Source: Alterisphingorhabdus sp051668705 (GTDB taxonomy: Bacteria > Pseudomonadota > Alphaproteobacteria > Sphingomonadales > Sphingomonadaceae). From it: a DNA stretch of 64,000 bases. The stretch covers positions 682,001 to 746,000 of the forward strand of contig NZ_CP196351.1 in the NCBI RefSeq assembly GCF_051668705.1. Reading direction: 5' to 3'. This document shows, in pieces, positions 34,801 through 43,539 of the stretch (positions within the stretch are counted from its first letter, which is position 1; the number at the start of each line of letters is the position of its first letter). A program made the position numbers and the translations under genes. The notes under the pieces were generated by a model. That model was not told the origin of the DNA. It saw only the letters and a list, made by a program, of their open reading frames with translations, and did no database searches.

Positions 34801-37800
34801 TTTTGTTTTTGACAGGTTCATAGGTTCGAGCGACGGCTTTGTCTTTTTTGACGTTGAAGGTGGCGGCGGCGCTGAAGTTAGCGGCGATGGCGGCACAGGC
34901 ATTGGCGGTAATTTCACATTCAACCTGTTAAGCGGAACTTTTGATGCGGATGATGTTGATATTGGTGCCGATGGTATTGGCGGTGATGGCGGAAGTGCAA
35001 TTTCATTCTTTACATCAACGACCAATATAGTTGGTGATGGCGGTACAGGTACAGGCGGAACAACCATCTTTAATCTTGATGGCGCTGATGTAACCATCGC
35101 TACGCTGGATGTGACGGCCAATGGCATTGGTGGTCAGGGCGGCTTTGGTGATGAGGGTTCTAACCAAGATGCTGGTGATGGCGGTATGGGCATTGGCGGC
35201 ACAGCCATATTCAATGCCTTGTCTGGTACATTGAATGTCGGGACATTGGCAATTACCGCTAATGGCAATAGCACGAATTTCTCTGCCCAAGGTGCTGGCG
35301 GTACCGGCGTTGAAGTGGGCGATGGTGGTGATGGCATGGGCGGGCTTGCTCGCTTCTCAAATAATGGCACTGCTGTCATTACCGCCGATACCATCATAGT
35401 AGCGGCAGATGGCTTTGGCGGTAATGGCGGCGGCGCTGATCCTGGTTTTAATGGTGGTAATGGCGGCAATGGGACAGGCGGTCAGGCAATATTTGATGAT
35501 ATTGACGGCAGCGTTGCGGCAACCAATCTGATCGTGCAGGCGAACGGGACAGGTGGCGGAGGCGGCACAGAGTTCTCCTCGACATTTGATGCCGCAGGCA
35601 CTGGCGGAGCAGGCGGTGATGGTATTGGCGGTTCGGCGCAGCTCAACCTGCAGCAAGAGATTGGCATTGCAACGACACCTTTTGTCAATGTGACGGTTGA
35701 TAGCAGCGGGCAAGGTGGGCGCGGCGGTGATGCGTTTAACGGCGGCACTGGCGGCAATGCTTTTGGCGGTCGATCAACGATCACAGTAGACGGCGTTGAT
35801 GCTATTCTTGATAACCCGTCAATATTATCCAATGCTATTGGCGGTGATGGCGGTTTAACTTTGGATGTTGGCGCAGGCGGCGATGGCGGCGATGCAACCG
35901 GCGGCATAGCTGAACTGACAGTCATACAGGGCGGCAGTTTCGCCATTTCCTCACTTGATTTGCAAGCCAATGCCACAGGCGGTCAGGGCGAGTCAGGTGG
36001 TGAAAACTTTGGCTCTAATCCCAATGGCTCTAGCGGCGGTGATGGCGGTGATGGCGGTGATGGCGGCGATGCGGTTGGTGGAACCGTTAGAATAAGCGCT
36101 GCGGATGATGCCGTTCTTTCCGTACAAGGTGGTGGCACCATAAGTTTTGATGCTTTTGGTCTGGGCGGCAATGGCGGTGCAGGCGGCAATGGTGACACAT
36201 CTACCAGTCCCGACGGACAAGGCGGAGACGGTGGCAGCGGCGGCGATGCTTTGGGCGGAACTGTTGAATTCGCTGCACTTGGCGGAGTGCTAGATTTTGC
36301 CAATAACAATGTAAATGTTACAGCCAATGGCATAGGCGGGAATGCAGTTATTGGCGGGCAATCTTCGGCTGGTTTGCCTGCCGGTGCAGACGGTATTGCC
36401 GGGCTTGGCGGTGGCGGCGCAATTAATGTGGTTGTCGATGAGGGAGCCGCTGGCGTTCAGGGCGGCGCTGCATTTGGACAGACATTTTTCACAGCCAATG
36501 GTTTTGTAGGCGATGTTGTCGATCCTACAGGCGGCACTCCAGTTACTTTCTTGACTGGTATTGGCGGTCGTATCGCTATTGATGATCTGACCGGAGATGA
36601 TAATGGCGGTTTAACATTTCAGAGCTTGACCGTTGAATCGCTTTCAGGCGGCGCGCCGGATACTGGTCTGTTTGTGACCAGCAGCGACGGGGCCATCTCT
36701 ATTAATGGCAATGCGGTTATCAATGTAGGCGGCGATGTCGTCCTCGACATTACGGATAGCGGCGGTTTCGATATTGGCTCCAACTTGAATATTGATGCTG
36801 GCGGCAATGTGAATGTCCAGCATGATGGGCGGCCTGACGGGCTGGCATCTATTAGCGCAAATGGGGTTACCATTAATGCTATAGGTAATATTATATCTGG
36901 TGCCGGGTCGCTGATTGATGGTCAGACGGCCAATATTATAGCGGGCCAAGACGCTGATCTTAACAATCTGGCATTTGCCGGTAATGCGGCCATCACTGCG
37001 CAGAACGTTACTTTGGACGATGCGACAATCGGTGGCTCATTGACCGTCGATGCCACGGACGGAACAATTCATGGCAATGGCACCGTCATAGTGAACGCCA
37101 ATGCTTTTTATACTGCAACCGATGCCATCAATTTTGGTGATATTACTGGCCGCGATGTTCAGCTCACAGCTGGTGGTGGGATTAGCGGTGGCAATGTTAT
37201 TTCCCCAAATGCGACCGGGGGTGTTTTTGATCGTATCATATTGAATGCAGGCGGCGATATTTCTGTCACTGGAGCTATTAGCGCCGTTGATATTGTCGAT
37301 GTTGATGGCGTGAATGTTTCGGCTGGATCTATCACAGCGGCAAACAGCGATGTACTAGCTAGCGGCGCGGTTGATATTGGCGCGCTGGGCGGAGGCAATC
37401 ATGACATTATGGGGCAATCTATTGTCTTGGGAATGGTGGATATCTCAGGCGCATTGACGGGCTTTGCAACATCGGGCGATCTTGCTGTCGATAATATTAT
37501 CGCACGCGATGTCGATCTTGATGCATCAGGCTCGGTGTCACTCACTGACGCCACTATTTCATCCACGATATTGGTCGATGCTGGCGATGCAATTAGCTTT
37601 GGTGACCTTACAGGCCGGGATATTATCCTCACATCGGACGGTGACATTAGCGGCAATAGTGCCATTTCACCTAATGCAACAGGCGGTGTCTTAGATCGTG
37701 TAATGCTCGATGCTGGCGGTGATGTTACTGTTGCGGGAAGTGTTAGCGCGACTGATGTCGTGGATATTGATGGTGTCGATGTGACTGTCGGCTCCATTAC

Positions 37801-40252
37801 CAGTGGCAACAATAATGTCCTTGCTAGTGGCGCGGTGGATATCGGCGCGTTGAGTGGCGGCGGACATAATATCACGGGTCAGTCTATTGCTTTGGGACAA
37901 GTTGATATTTCCGGAGTTTTGACAGGCGTTGCGACTGATGGCGCTATTGAGGCTGGCAATATCATAGCCAGCAATGTGAGCTTTGATGCGTCCGGCTCTG
38001 TGACGCTGGATGATATAACCACTTCAGCGAATACCGTTGTTGATGCAGGAGGTTCTGTCGCGTTTGGTGATATTAATGGCCGCGATATTTTGCTTACTGC
38101 GGACGGTGACATTAGCGGCAATAGTGCCATTTCCCCTAATGCAACAGGCGGTGTCTTAGACCGTGTAATGCTCGATGCTGGCGGTGATGTTACTATCGCG
38201 GGAAGTGTTAGTGCAACTGATGTCGTGGATGTTGACGGTGTAAATGTGAATATCGCGGATATTGGCGGCGGAGCGCTTACTATTGATGCTTCGGGTGATG
38301 TGACAGCGGTAAATCTGTCCACCTCTAACGCTATAGTCAATGCTGGTGGAAATATTCAGATTACGGATGTTGTCACAAACGGCAATGCCAATTTTATTGG
38401 CGATGCCGGTGTGTCAATCACCACGGCAGATATTGGTGGTAATCTTTTGCTGCGCGCCGATGGTGGCGGGGTTGAAGTGATCGACAATCTTATCGCTGCG
38501 CGCGATGTCGTGCTTGATGGAGAGGCTGTCCTGGTCAACTCGCTCGGTTCGTTGGTGGTGACCAGCGCCAATGCGACAGATGGTAATATCGATATCACTG
38601 CTGTTGATGATCTAATAGTAACGCTTGGCGAGTCTGTTGGAGATATTAATCTCACCAGCAATACAGGGTCGGTTACGGCTTCCACTCTGACAGCCGGAAC
38701 ATCGGCGCTGGCTCCTGACAGTCTGTCTGTCCGCCCATTTGCGCCTATTGTAGTTGGCACTCCTGGCGCGGGGGATATTATTATCACTGCAGCAACATCA
38801 GCCAATTTGGTGCAGAACGTTCAGGCATCGAATAACCTGATTGTGACCGCAGGCAATGATATTGATGTGCAGGCACTGGCAACGGGCATGGTCATTTCTT
38901 TCACTTCGGAAGATGTGAATATTGGTAGTACAGCGCAAATCGGCCGTTCAGATCTCACGGATCTCATCAGCTTTACCAATAGCAATAGCGAGGCGATGCT
39001 GATTGGCGGCAGTGGAGGCACTGGTTATGTGCTGGATAATGCCGAGTTTTCGCGTATATTCTCTGGCGGTGATATTGAATTTGTATCACTCGCTAATTCG
39101 CGGCCTGATGCCGATATCATCATCCGCAATCTGGATATCAGCGTAGCGTCAGGCAGCGGCACCACAACCGATGGTAATATCGGTTCGGCTGGCTCCGTAT
39201 TTTTTGACGCAGGCGATAATCTGCTGGTTGATGGCGCAATTAGCGTCAGCAATGCCGGTGCAGATAATGGCTTGTTCTTCGATGCAGGTGGGCAATTCCG
39301 CCTCAACGCTGCGACCGGTCAGGTAGAATTGTTGGAACCTAGCGCAGGCTTTACCGGTTCTATTGGCGTCACAGCGTCCCAGATATTGGCAGTAAGTAAT
39401 GCCGCATTTGCTGATATTGCAGGCATGAGTGCCGCTGATATTGATGTGAGACTGGCCAATAATGACGGTATCATAAATGATGCCGGGTTCTTCCGCTCCA
39501 GCAATCTGTCATTTAATGCTAGCTCGCTTCTGGCTATTCAAAATAGCGCAGCGGGAATGGACTTTGATGATCGTCGAGGTTTTACAGCAAATGTTCTGAA
39601 CATTGATATCAGCCAGCCAACGGCCACCATTGTTATCAATGGTATATTGGTTGACGCCGCTGGTAACGACATTACCGGCATAGATGTTATAGCCAGCACC
39701 AATATTACATCAGGTGGCGGTACAGCTGCCTTTGATCCAGCTTCCACGATCAATGGCTGTGTCATTGTTGACCCGGCCAGTTGCTCTACAGCCGCACCAC
39801 CGCCACCGCCGCCACCTCCGCCGCCGCCGCCTCCACCGCCACCTCCGCCGCCGCCTCCACCGCCACCGCCGCCGCCGCCGCCACCTCCGCCACCGCCGCC
39901 GCCTCCACCGCCGCCGCCGCCACCTCCGCCAGCGTCGGATAATGAAGAATTTGCTGAACCGATCACGGTCAATCGCGATGTCATTGAAGAAGAGGTCGAT
40001 GACGCAAATGATGAAGCCAGCACCGATATTGTCGAGATTGGTTTGAATACGAATTTGATCGAACTTCGGAACAATGAAGAAATAGGCTTTGAACCTGTCA
40101 TTGACGAACCTGTTACTGGTGCGGGTAATGATGATCTCTGGGTGTCGCCGAACGACGCCGAAGAAGAGGAAGATGCAGAAGAAAGTGAAACAGCCAGCAA
40201 AGCTGATACGCAAGTTGGTACAGAGGATTCAGCTTTGTCGGATGCCGACTAA
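31829..40252 (+). CDS. TpsA giant two-partner-secretion exoprotein, 2807 aa
   Basis: This is a secreted beta-helix protein. An extended signal peptide ends SSPAFAQ. The N-terminal TPS/haemagglutination-activity domain (about residues 210-450) contains FGGTVNSFLG, NIFFYSPGGIIAGNGATFNVG and SLVLTTND, the signals recognised by TpsB. The central about 2000 residues are Gly/Asn/Asp-rich beta-strand repeats, first with GGDGG-type loops and then with GDISGNSAISPNATGGVLDR-type repeats of 155 residues. Near the C-terminus come a short Cys-x6-Cys segment, 45 consecutive prolines, and an acidic tail of about 105 residues ending in Asp. Adhesion, aggregation or contact functions are known for the family. 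No toxin domain is recognised. GAGGA precedes the ATG. Confidence 0.9.
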   Translation: MTKTKTQSYIPQSIHAYRCKKRRSLKASASILAAIAVLGLSSPAFAQNGVPSMAGSGIGPVAPILRGTPDIISISGRIDPATVTMPIATPVVRGDGNTTSITARVNPDIISRLPNNRPNPITNPSPLVIGNEPATPVLRVENQPQQQRPNLRIRPTPINARPVLVGTPDTISIRGEVDFPNLNGANEDIAISGRTRLLAENQPQMTGPRFSNGSAFQAAPNFVSGGGSFDPGVVSIIDPNVVVAVVNIAVLDQVTVTDAETIINWTPFDTTPFSTTTDSINLLPQNTTIQFAGPSSGYTVLNRILPTVDANGDIRSVNFGGTVNSFLGTSTDGDGVFNGPVGGNIFFYSPGGIIAGNGATFNVGSLVLTTNDIDTDGGIFGDGGEIRFRGAADSLAAVEIQAGAQINTPRSGSYVALVAPRVVQEGFVTANGSVAYVAAEQADITINNGLFDINVTTGTTDANGIVHNGVTTGPARRPVRTPGGTLLDADNQAIYAVAVPKNDAITMLVSGSLGYSPAMGAAEVDGEIILSTSNIVSGTDVPRSDSAVQGGNIAFGSPIFTNDISATATGSIDLFVGVNSPFTGFGDVVLQADQAVNVTVEANGNLDIAGNFTASASVTGIINAAGAAVGEDVTAGNVNFTLFDGAIARIGGNLTLSTNAIGGLTSQGVGSATAGDINFSVTGASTVLEAQNISLTANASAARSPSGQPDIAPNAGSASIAGDVAISITDATLNTGTIIIGASAASSEGEDNAAQNASAGTVDIRFNGGNYTINSLFIDADAESDDGGNAQSGQLSFLADSATIQIAEDFAVDVRTEGTTVSAAGAAIDFVVQNGSMLTIGDDLSLDSSARLNLGSDTRIVGGNLNLLVDNASLTANNIFLDTSGNAQRFGRATNSDGIGGDINVTSSNGGALTGTAFSSFNAGALGGSSNDGRDGLGGDIVITADGGAITFNSTVAIESDGQGGTRGDSAGRLGVGIGGDVVFNLTNDGAFVFDRFIGSSDGFVFFDVEGGGGAEVSGDGGTGIGGNFTFNLLSGTFDADDVDIGADGIGGDGGSAISFFTSTTNIVGDGGTGTGGTTIFNLDGADVTIATLDVTANGIGGQGGFGDEGSNQDAGDGGMGIGGTAIFNALSGTLNVGTLAITANGNSTNFSAQGAGGTGVEVGDGGDGMGGLARFSNNGTAVITADTIIVAADGFGGNGGGADPGFNGGNGGNGTGGQAIFDDIDGSVAATNLIVQANGTGGGGGTEFSSTFDAAGTGGAGGDGIGGSAQLNLQQEIGIATTPFVNVTVDSSGQGGRGGDAFNGGTGGNAFGGRSTITVDGVDAILDNPSILSNAIGGDGGLTLDVGAGGDGGDATGGIAELTVIQGGSFAISSLDLQANATGGQGESGGENFGSNPNGSSGGDGGDGGDGGDAVGGTVRISAADDAVLSVQGGGTISFDAFGLGGNGGAGGNGDTSTSPDGQGGDGGSGGDALGGTVEFAALGGVLDFANNNVNVTANGIGGNAVIGGQSSAGLPAGADGIAGLGGGGAINVVVDEGAAGVQGGAAFGQTFFTANGFVGDVVDPTGGTPVTFLTGIGGRIAIDDLTGDDNGGLTFQSLTVESLSGGAPDTGLFVTSSDGAISINGNAVINVGGDVVLDITDSGGFDIGSNLNIDAGGNVNVQHDGRPDGLASISANGVTINAIGNIISGAGSLIDGQTANIIAGQDADLNNLAFAGNAAITAQNVTLDDATIGGSLTVDATDGTIHGNGTVIVNANAFYTATDAINFGDITGRDVQLTAGGGISGGNVISPNATGGVFDRIILNAGGDISVTGAISAVDIVDVDGVNVSAGSITAANSDVLASGAVDIGALGGGNHDIMGQSIVLGMVDISGALTGFATSGDLAVDNIIARDVDLDASGSVSLTDATISSTILVDAGDAISFGDLTGRDIILTSDGDISGNSAISPNATGGVLDRVMLDAGGDVTVAGSVSATDVVDIDGVDVTVGSITSGNNNVLASGAVDIGALSGGGHNITGQSIALGQVDISGVLTGVATDGAIEAGNIIASNVSFDASGSVTLDDITTSANTVVDAGGSVAFGDINGRDILLTADGDISGNSAISPNATGGVLDRVMLDAGGDVTIAGSVSATDVVDVDGVNVNIADIGGGALTIDASGDVTAVNLSTSNAIVNAGGNIQITDVVTNGNANFIGDAGVSITTADIGGNLLLRADGGGVEVIDNLIAARDVVLDGEAVLVNSLGSLVVTSANATDGNIDITAVDDLIVTLGESVGDINLTSNTGSVTASTLTAGTSALAPDSLSVRPFAPIVVGTPGAGDIIITAATSANLVQNVQASNNLIVTAGNDIDVQALATGMVISFTSEDVNIGSTAQIGRSDLTDLISFTNSNSEAMLIGGSGGTGYVLDNAEFSRIFSGGDIEFVSLANSRPDADIIIRNLDISVASGSGTTTDGNIGSAGSVFFDAGDNLLVDGAISVSNAGADNGLFFDAGGQFRLNAATGQVELLEPSAGFTGSIGVTASQILAVSNAAFADIAGMSAADIDVRLANNDGIINDAGFFRSSNLSFNASSLLAIQNSAAGMDFDDRRGFTANVLNIDISQPTATIVINGILVDAAGNDITGIDVIASTNITSGGGTAAFDPASTINGCVIVDPASCSTAAPPPPPPPPPPPPPPPPPPPPPPPPPPPPPPPPPPPPPPPPPPPPPASDNEEFAEPITVNRDVIEEEVDDANDEASTDIVEIGLNTNLIELRNNEEIGFEPVIDEPVTGAGNDDLWVSPNDAEEEEDAEESETASKADTQVGTEDSALSDAD
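37171..38252 (+). repeat. 465-bp tandem repeats inside tpsA (about 2.3 copies)
   Basis: Aligned copies start at 37171, 37636 and 38101 with an exact 465-bp (155-codon) period. Copies two and three differ at only about ten positions over the first 150 bp, whereas copy one is clearly diverged. The near identity suggests recent duplication or gene conversion and could support copy-number variation by recombination, always in frame. Confidence 0.85.
39797..39931 (+). repeat. 45-codon polyproline tract in tpsA
   Basis: An uninterrupted run of 45 CCN codons (mixed CCG, CCA, CCT) encodes polyproline near the TpsA C-terminus, between the beta-helix and the acidic tail. It is a low-complexity DNA tract prone to slippage in multiples of three, and a strong ribosome pause site that would need EF-P. 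It probably forms a rigid spacer or a secretion-stop region. Confidence 0.95.
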
Positions 40253-40266
40253 GCAAAGGGCATATA

Positions 40267-40299
40267 AGACCGAAGGGAGGTTAAACCTCCTTTCGGTCT
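40267..40299 (+). terminator. Hairpin terminator after tpsA
   Basis: A 15-bp inverted repeat (AGACCGAAGGGAGGT and ACCTCCTTTCGGTCT, one G-U pair) with a three-base loop lies 15 bp after the tpsA stop. It lacks a clean U-tract but is very stable, so termination or transcript-end protection is likely. Confidence 0.65.
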
Positions 40300-40348
40300 A
40301 GGCACCTTACCGCTTGACCTTCGGCCATGGTTGGACAAATAGAGCGGC

Positions 40349-41821
40349 ATGACTGATACTGCTATTCCCGCATTGATGCTGCACAACAGCTTGACCCGCC
40401 AATTGGAACCTTTCCAGCCTGTCGAGGCAGGGCAAGCCAAGGTGTATACCTGTGGTCCGACCGTGTATAATTATCAGCATATCGGCAATATGCGCGCTTT
40501 TCTGTTTGCAGATACACTTGGCCGCACCTTGCGGTTCAAAGGCTATGATCTGACGCATATCATCAATATTACCGATGTTGGCCATTTGACATCTGATGCT
40601 GATGCAGGGGATGACAAGATGGAAAAGGCCGCTGCATCAAGCGGACAATCCATTTGGGATATTGCGCGCCATTATACAGAGGCCTTTTGGCATGACATTA
40701 AGCGGCTGAATATTACTGAACCTGCGAAATGGTCGGTCGCGACAGACCATATTGATGAGATGCTTGATTTCGCTAAAGAGATCGCGCCCAAACATTGTTA
40801 TGAGCTGGATAGCGGACTGTATTTTGATACTTCAAGCGTCCCCGATTATGGTGCATTGGCCAGAGTAGCCACAGAAGATGGCGAAAGCCGTATCGCCCCG
40901 GTTGACGGCAAGAAGCAGCAAAGTGACTTTGCCATTTGGCGCAAATCTTCACCCGAAGAAAACCGCCAAATGGAATGGGATTCGCCTTGGGGCAAAGGCG
41001 CGCCTGGTTGGCATTTGGAATGTTCTGTGATGAGCATGAAATATCTTGGCCAACAATTTGATATTCATACCGGCGGTATTGATCACCGCGAAATTCATCA
41101 CCCGAATGAGATTGCGCAGAATCAGGCCAAAACATGCTCGGGCCATAGCGGCGCCAATATCTGGATGCACAATAACTTTCTGGTTGATCGTGGCGGCAAA
41201 ATGTCGAAATCGGCAGGTGAGTTTCTGGTGCTGGAAACGCTGGTTAAGCGCGGTATTCACCCCCTTGCGTATCGCTTAATGTGTTTGCAGGCGCATTATC
41301 GCAGCGAGCTGGAATTTACCTGGGATAATCTGTCCGCAGCACTTACCCGCTTGAAGCGCATGGCCGCGGCCATGGAAAAGCTGCGCGATAAGGCTGATTA
41401 TTCAGAAAATACAGACATCTCAGCTTTGCCAGAGCATCCGCACCCTAAGATCGACCAAGCATTAGCGGCTTTTGATACGGCAATCAGCGATGATCTGAAC
41501 ACGGCCAAGGCTCTAACCATATTAGACGATATATTGGGTCAGAAACGTGTTGATGCCGTGCAAAGGCTTGCGTTAATCGCGCGTTTTGACACGGTGTTTG
41601 GCCTTGATTTGCTGGCGCTTTCGCGCATCACTTTGCGCATTACGCCCACAGAGGCAGCGATCACGCCAGAGGATATTGAGGCCAAGCTGGTTGAGCGCAA
41701 AGCAGCGCGGGCAGATAAAGACTTTGCCCGATCGGACGTGCTGCGCGATGAGTTGGTGGCCGCTGGCGTAGAGGTTATGGATGGCGACCCATTAGGGTGG
41801 GAATGGGCTATCGCATATTGA
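40349..41821 (+). CDS. cysS: Cysteinyl-tRNA synthetase
   Basis: This enzyme charges tRNA-Cys with cysteine in the cytoplasm. The class I motifs are present: the HIGH-type motif HIGNMRAFLFAD and GGKMSKSAGEF. Zinc ligands are visible in YTCGPTVYN, GWHLECSVM and GGIDHREIHHPNE. The length of 490 residues is normal, and the anticodon-binding DALR-like region follows from about residue 340. It lies about 50 bp after the tpsA terminator hairpin and is unrelated in function to the island to its left. A terminator-like hairpin follows. Confidence 0.97.
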   Translation: MTDTAIPALMLHNSLTRQLEPFQPVEAGQAKVYTCGPTVYNYQHIGNMRAFLFADTLGRTLRFKGYDLTHIINITDVGHLTSDADAGDDKMEKAAASSGQSIWDIARHYTEAFWHDIKRLNITEPAKWSVATDHIDEMLDFAKEIAPKHCYELDSGLYFDTSSVPDYGALARVATEDGESRIAPVDGKKQQSDFAIWRKSSPEENRQMEWDSPWGKGAPGWHLECSVMSMKYLGQQFDIHTGGIDHREIHHPNEIAQNQAKTCSGHSGANIWMHNNFLVDRGGKMSKSAGEFLVLETLVKRGIHPLAYRLMCLQAHYRSELEFTWDNLSAALTRLKRMAAAMEKLRDKADYSENTDISALPEHPHPKIDQALAAFDTAISDDLNTAKALTILDDILGQKRVDAVQRLALIARFDTVFGLDLLALSRITLRITPTEAAITPEDIEAKLVERKAARADKDFARSDVLRDELVAAGVEVMDGDPLGWEWAIAY

Positions 41822-41847
41822 TTAGGATTTGATTGAGCAGTTTTTTG

Positions 41848-41873
41848 AGGCGGTTTGTCGAAACGCCTATTTT
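41848..41873 (+). terminator. Probable terminator of cysS
   Basis: The hairpin AGGC-G-GTTT / AAAC-GCCT with loop GTCG (41848-41868) has one bulged G and is followed by ATTTTA. It lies 27 bp after the cysS stop. Confidence 0.5.
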
Positions 41874-41950
41874 ATGATCAGAAGACGCTTGCCTTTATGG
41901 TCTGATACTTTCTAATCTTGCCTAATAATCGATTCAAATAAGGTAATATT

Positions 41951-42418
41951 ATGCGGGGCAAGGTTCTGGGTGTTGATCCCAAAACGGGCAAAGGCCAAAT
42001 TTCAGGTGAAGATGGCACACGCTATCAATTTGATCGTGAGGATTGGAGCGCGAAAATTCCGCCTGCTATCGGCGCCGAGGTGGACTTTGAGGTTGATGGC
42101 AAAAACGCGTTGAGTGTCTTTCGCACAGATTCGGCTGGCCTAAGCAAGATACGCACTGCACCTAAGCCGGAAAAGAATAAGATCGTGGCTGCGTTGCTGG
42201 CCTTTTTCCTTGGTGGACTGGGCGTACACAAATTCTATCTTGGCTATAATGGGGCCGGGGTAGCTATGGCGCTCATATCAATTTTTGGCATTATATTATT
42301 GGCCATACCTACCGCGATCATTGGTTTAATCGCCTTCGTGGAATTCATCATCTATCTGGTTACGGATGATGAGGATTTCCAAGAGCGTTATGTCGAAAAT
42401 GAACGGCCCTGGTTTTGA
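41951..42418 (+). CDS. TM2 domain protein with N-terminal OB-like region
   Basis: This is a 155-residue inner-membrane protein. The first about 60 residues (MRGKVLGVDPKTGKGQISGE, then FDREDWSAKIPPAIGAEVDFEV) resemble a cold-shock/OB-like beta-barrel. The rest is a TM2 domain with two membrane helices (AALLAFFLGGLGVHKFYLGY, the family hallmark, and ISIFGIILLAIPTAIIGLIAF). Its function is unknown. The stop overlaps the reading frame of the following dehydrogenase, whose ATG is six bases downstream, so they may be co-transcribed. A modest upstream AAGG is present seven bases before ATG. Confidence 0.85.
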   Translation: MRGKVLGVDPKTGKGQISGEDGTRYQFDREDWSAKIPPAIGAEVDFEVDGKNALSVFRTDSAGLSKIRTAPKPEKNKIVAALLAFFLGGLGVHKFYLGYNGAGVAMALISIFGIILLAIPTAIIGLIAFVEFIIYLVTDDEDFQERYVENERPWF

Positions 42419-42423
42419 CCCGT

Positions 42424-43365
42424 ATGAAAGCGGTTATATCCGGCATGGTCCGGCCTTTACTGGAAGGCAAACTGCCTGATGCGATAGAGCCGGTCTGGTT
42501 CATGACGCCGGACGAAGCGAAGGATGCTATTGTTGATGCCGATATTGCATGGGCGGATATGAATGATCCGTCCGCCATGCGCGATGTTTTTCTGGCTGGT
42601 GAAAAGCTGAAATGGGTGTCCACAATCTATGCCGGTCTGGATCATTTTCCGGTTGCTGAATTGGCTGAGCGTGGAACCATGGTTACCAATGGCGTTGGCA
42701 TTAACACCATTGCCGTCGCCGAATATGCTGTCATGGGTATGCTTAGCCTTGCCAAAAACTATCCCGATGTTGTTCGCGCCAGCGATAACCGCGAATGGTT
42801 GAATTCTTCACCCGGCACCATCGAACTGTATGAAACCAAAGCCCTGGTGATTGGCTATGGCGCAATTGGCCAGGCCATTGCCGAGCGGCTTTCCGGTTTT
42901 GGTGTAGCGGTGACAGGCGCTGCCCGCACGGCGCGCCCCGAAAGCAATATATTGGGCAGCAATGATTGGCAGAGAAGGATCGGTGAATTTGATTGGGTCG
43001 TGCTGGCAACGCCCTCGACTGCCGAAACCAAGCAATTGCTGAATGCCGATTTATTGGCCGCCATGAAACGAGAGAGCTTCATCGTTAATATTGCCCGCGG
43101 AGATTGCATTGATCAGGATGCCATGATTGCGCTTTTGCAATCTCATCATCTAGGCGGTGCATTTCTGGACGTTACCACGCCTGAACCATTGCCAGCCGAT
43201 CACCCATTATGGTCGATGCCGAATGTACAGCTTACTATGCACCTTTCGGGCAGAGCGCAGCGCAAGATGTTCCCGCGTTCGGCGGCGCTTTTCATCAAAA
43301 ATGCGCAAGCATTTGTGGCTGGTGAGCCGCTCGACAATAGGGTGGATTTGGCACTCGGCTACTAG
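42424..43365 (+). CDS. D-isomer-specific 2-hydroxyacid dehydrogenase
   Basis: This is an NAD(P)-dependent dehydrogenase of the D-2-hydroxyacid family. The Rossmann motif is GYGAIGQAIAERLSGFG (about residue 145). The catalytic Arg lies in NIARGDCIDQD, the Glu in TTPEPLPADHPLW, and the His in TMHLSGRAQ. The length of 314 residues is normal. The substrate is not decided; the absence of regulatory domains argues against SerA. The preferred ATG at 42424 lies six bases after the TM2 gene stop. The ThDP enzyme and aldehyde dehydrogenase genes downstream suggest 2-oxo/hydroxy acid metabolism, but this is inference. Confidence 0.88.
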   Translation: MKAVISGMVRPLLEGKLPDAIEPVWFMTPDEAKDAIVDADIAWADMNDPSAMRDVFLAGEKLKWVSTIYAGLDHFPVAELAERGTMVTNGVGINTIAVAEYAVMGMLSLAKNYPDVVRASDNREWLNSSPGTIELYETKALVIGYGAIGQAIAERLSGFGVAVTGAARTARPESNILGSNDWQRRIGEFDWVVLATPSTAETKQLLNADLLAAMKRESFIVNIARGDCIDQDAMIALLQSHHLGGAFLDVTTPEPLPADHPLWSMPNVQLTMHLSGRAQRKMFPRSAALFIKNAQAFVAGEPLDNRVDLALGY

Positions 43366-43539
43366 CTGGGCACATAAGTGCGATAAATTACTATCGTATG
43401 CTTTCAACGGGTGACATGCAGCACAAAATTGCTTATTGGTCAGTGTATTGGAAACGAACTCGTACTGACGATTCCTTTTCCAGAGGGTCGCCGAACAGTA
43501 TCTTATAGCATTTATGCGTATTTTGAGGGGCCTATTATC

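Noticed and set aside
37171..38252. Tandem repeats as a CRISPR array
   Set aside because: Units are 465 bp, in frame with TpsA, without short repeats and unique spacers.
32584..40213. Many long minus-strand reading frames across tpsA, including one of 220 codons over the proline tract that would be polyglycine
   Set aside because: They mirror the strong codon bias of the repeat-rich TpsA frame and have no ribosome-binding sites or recognisable products.
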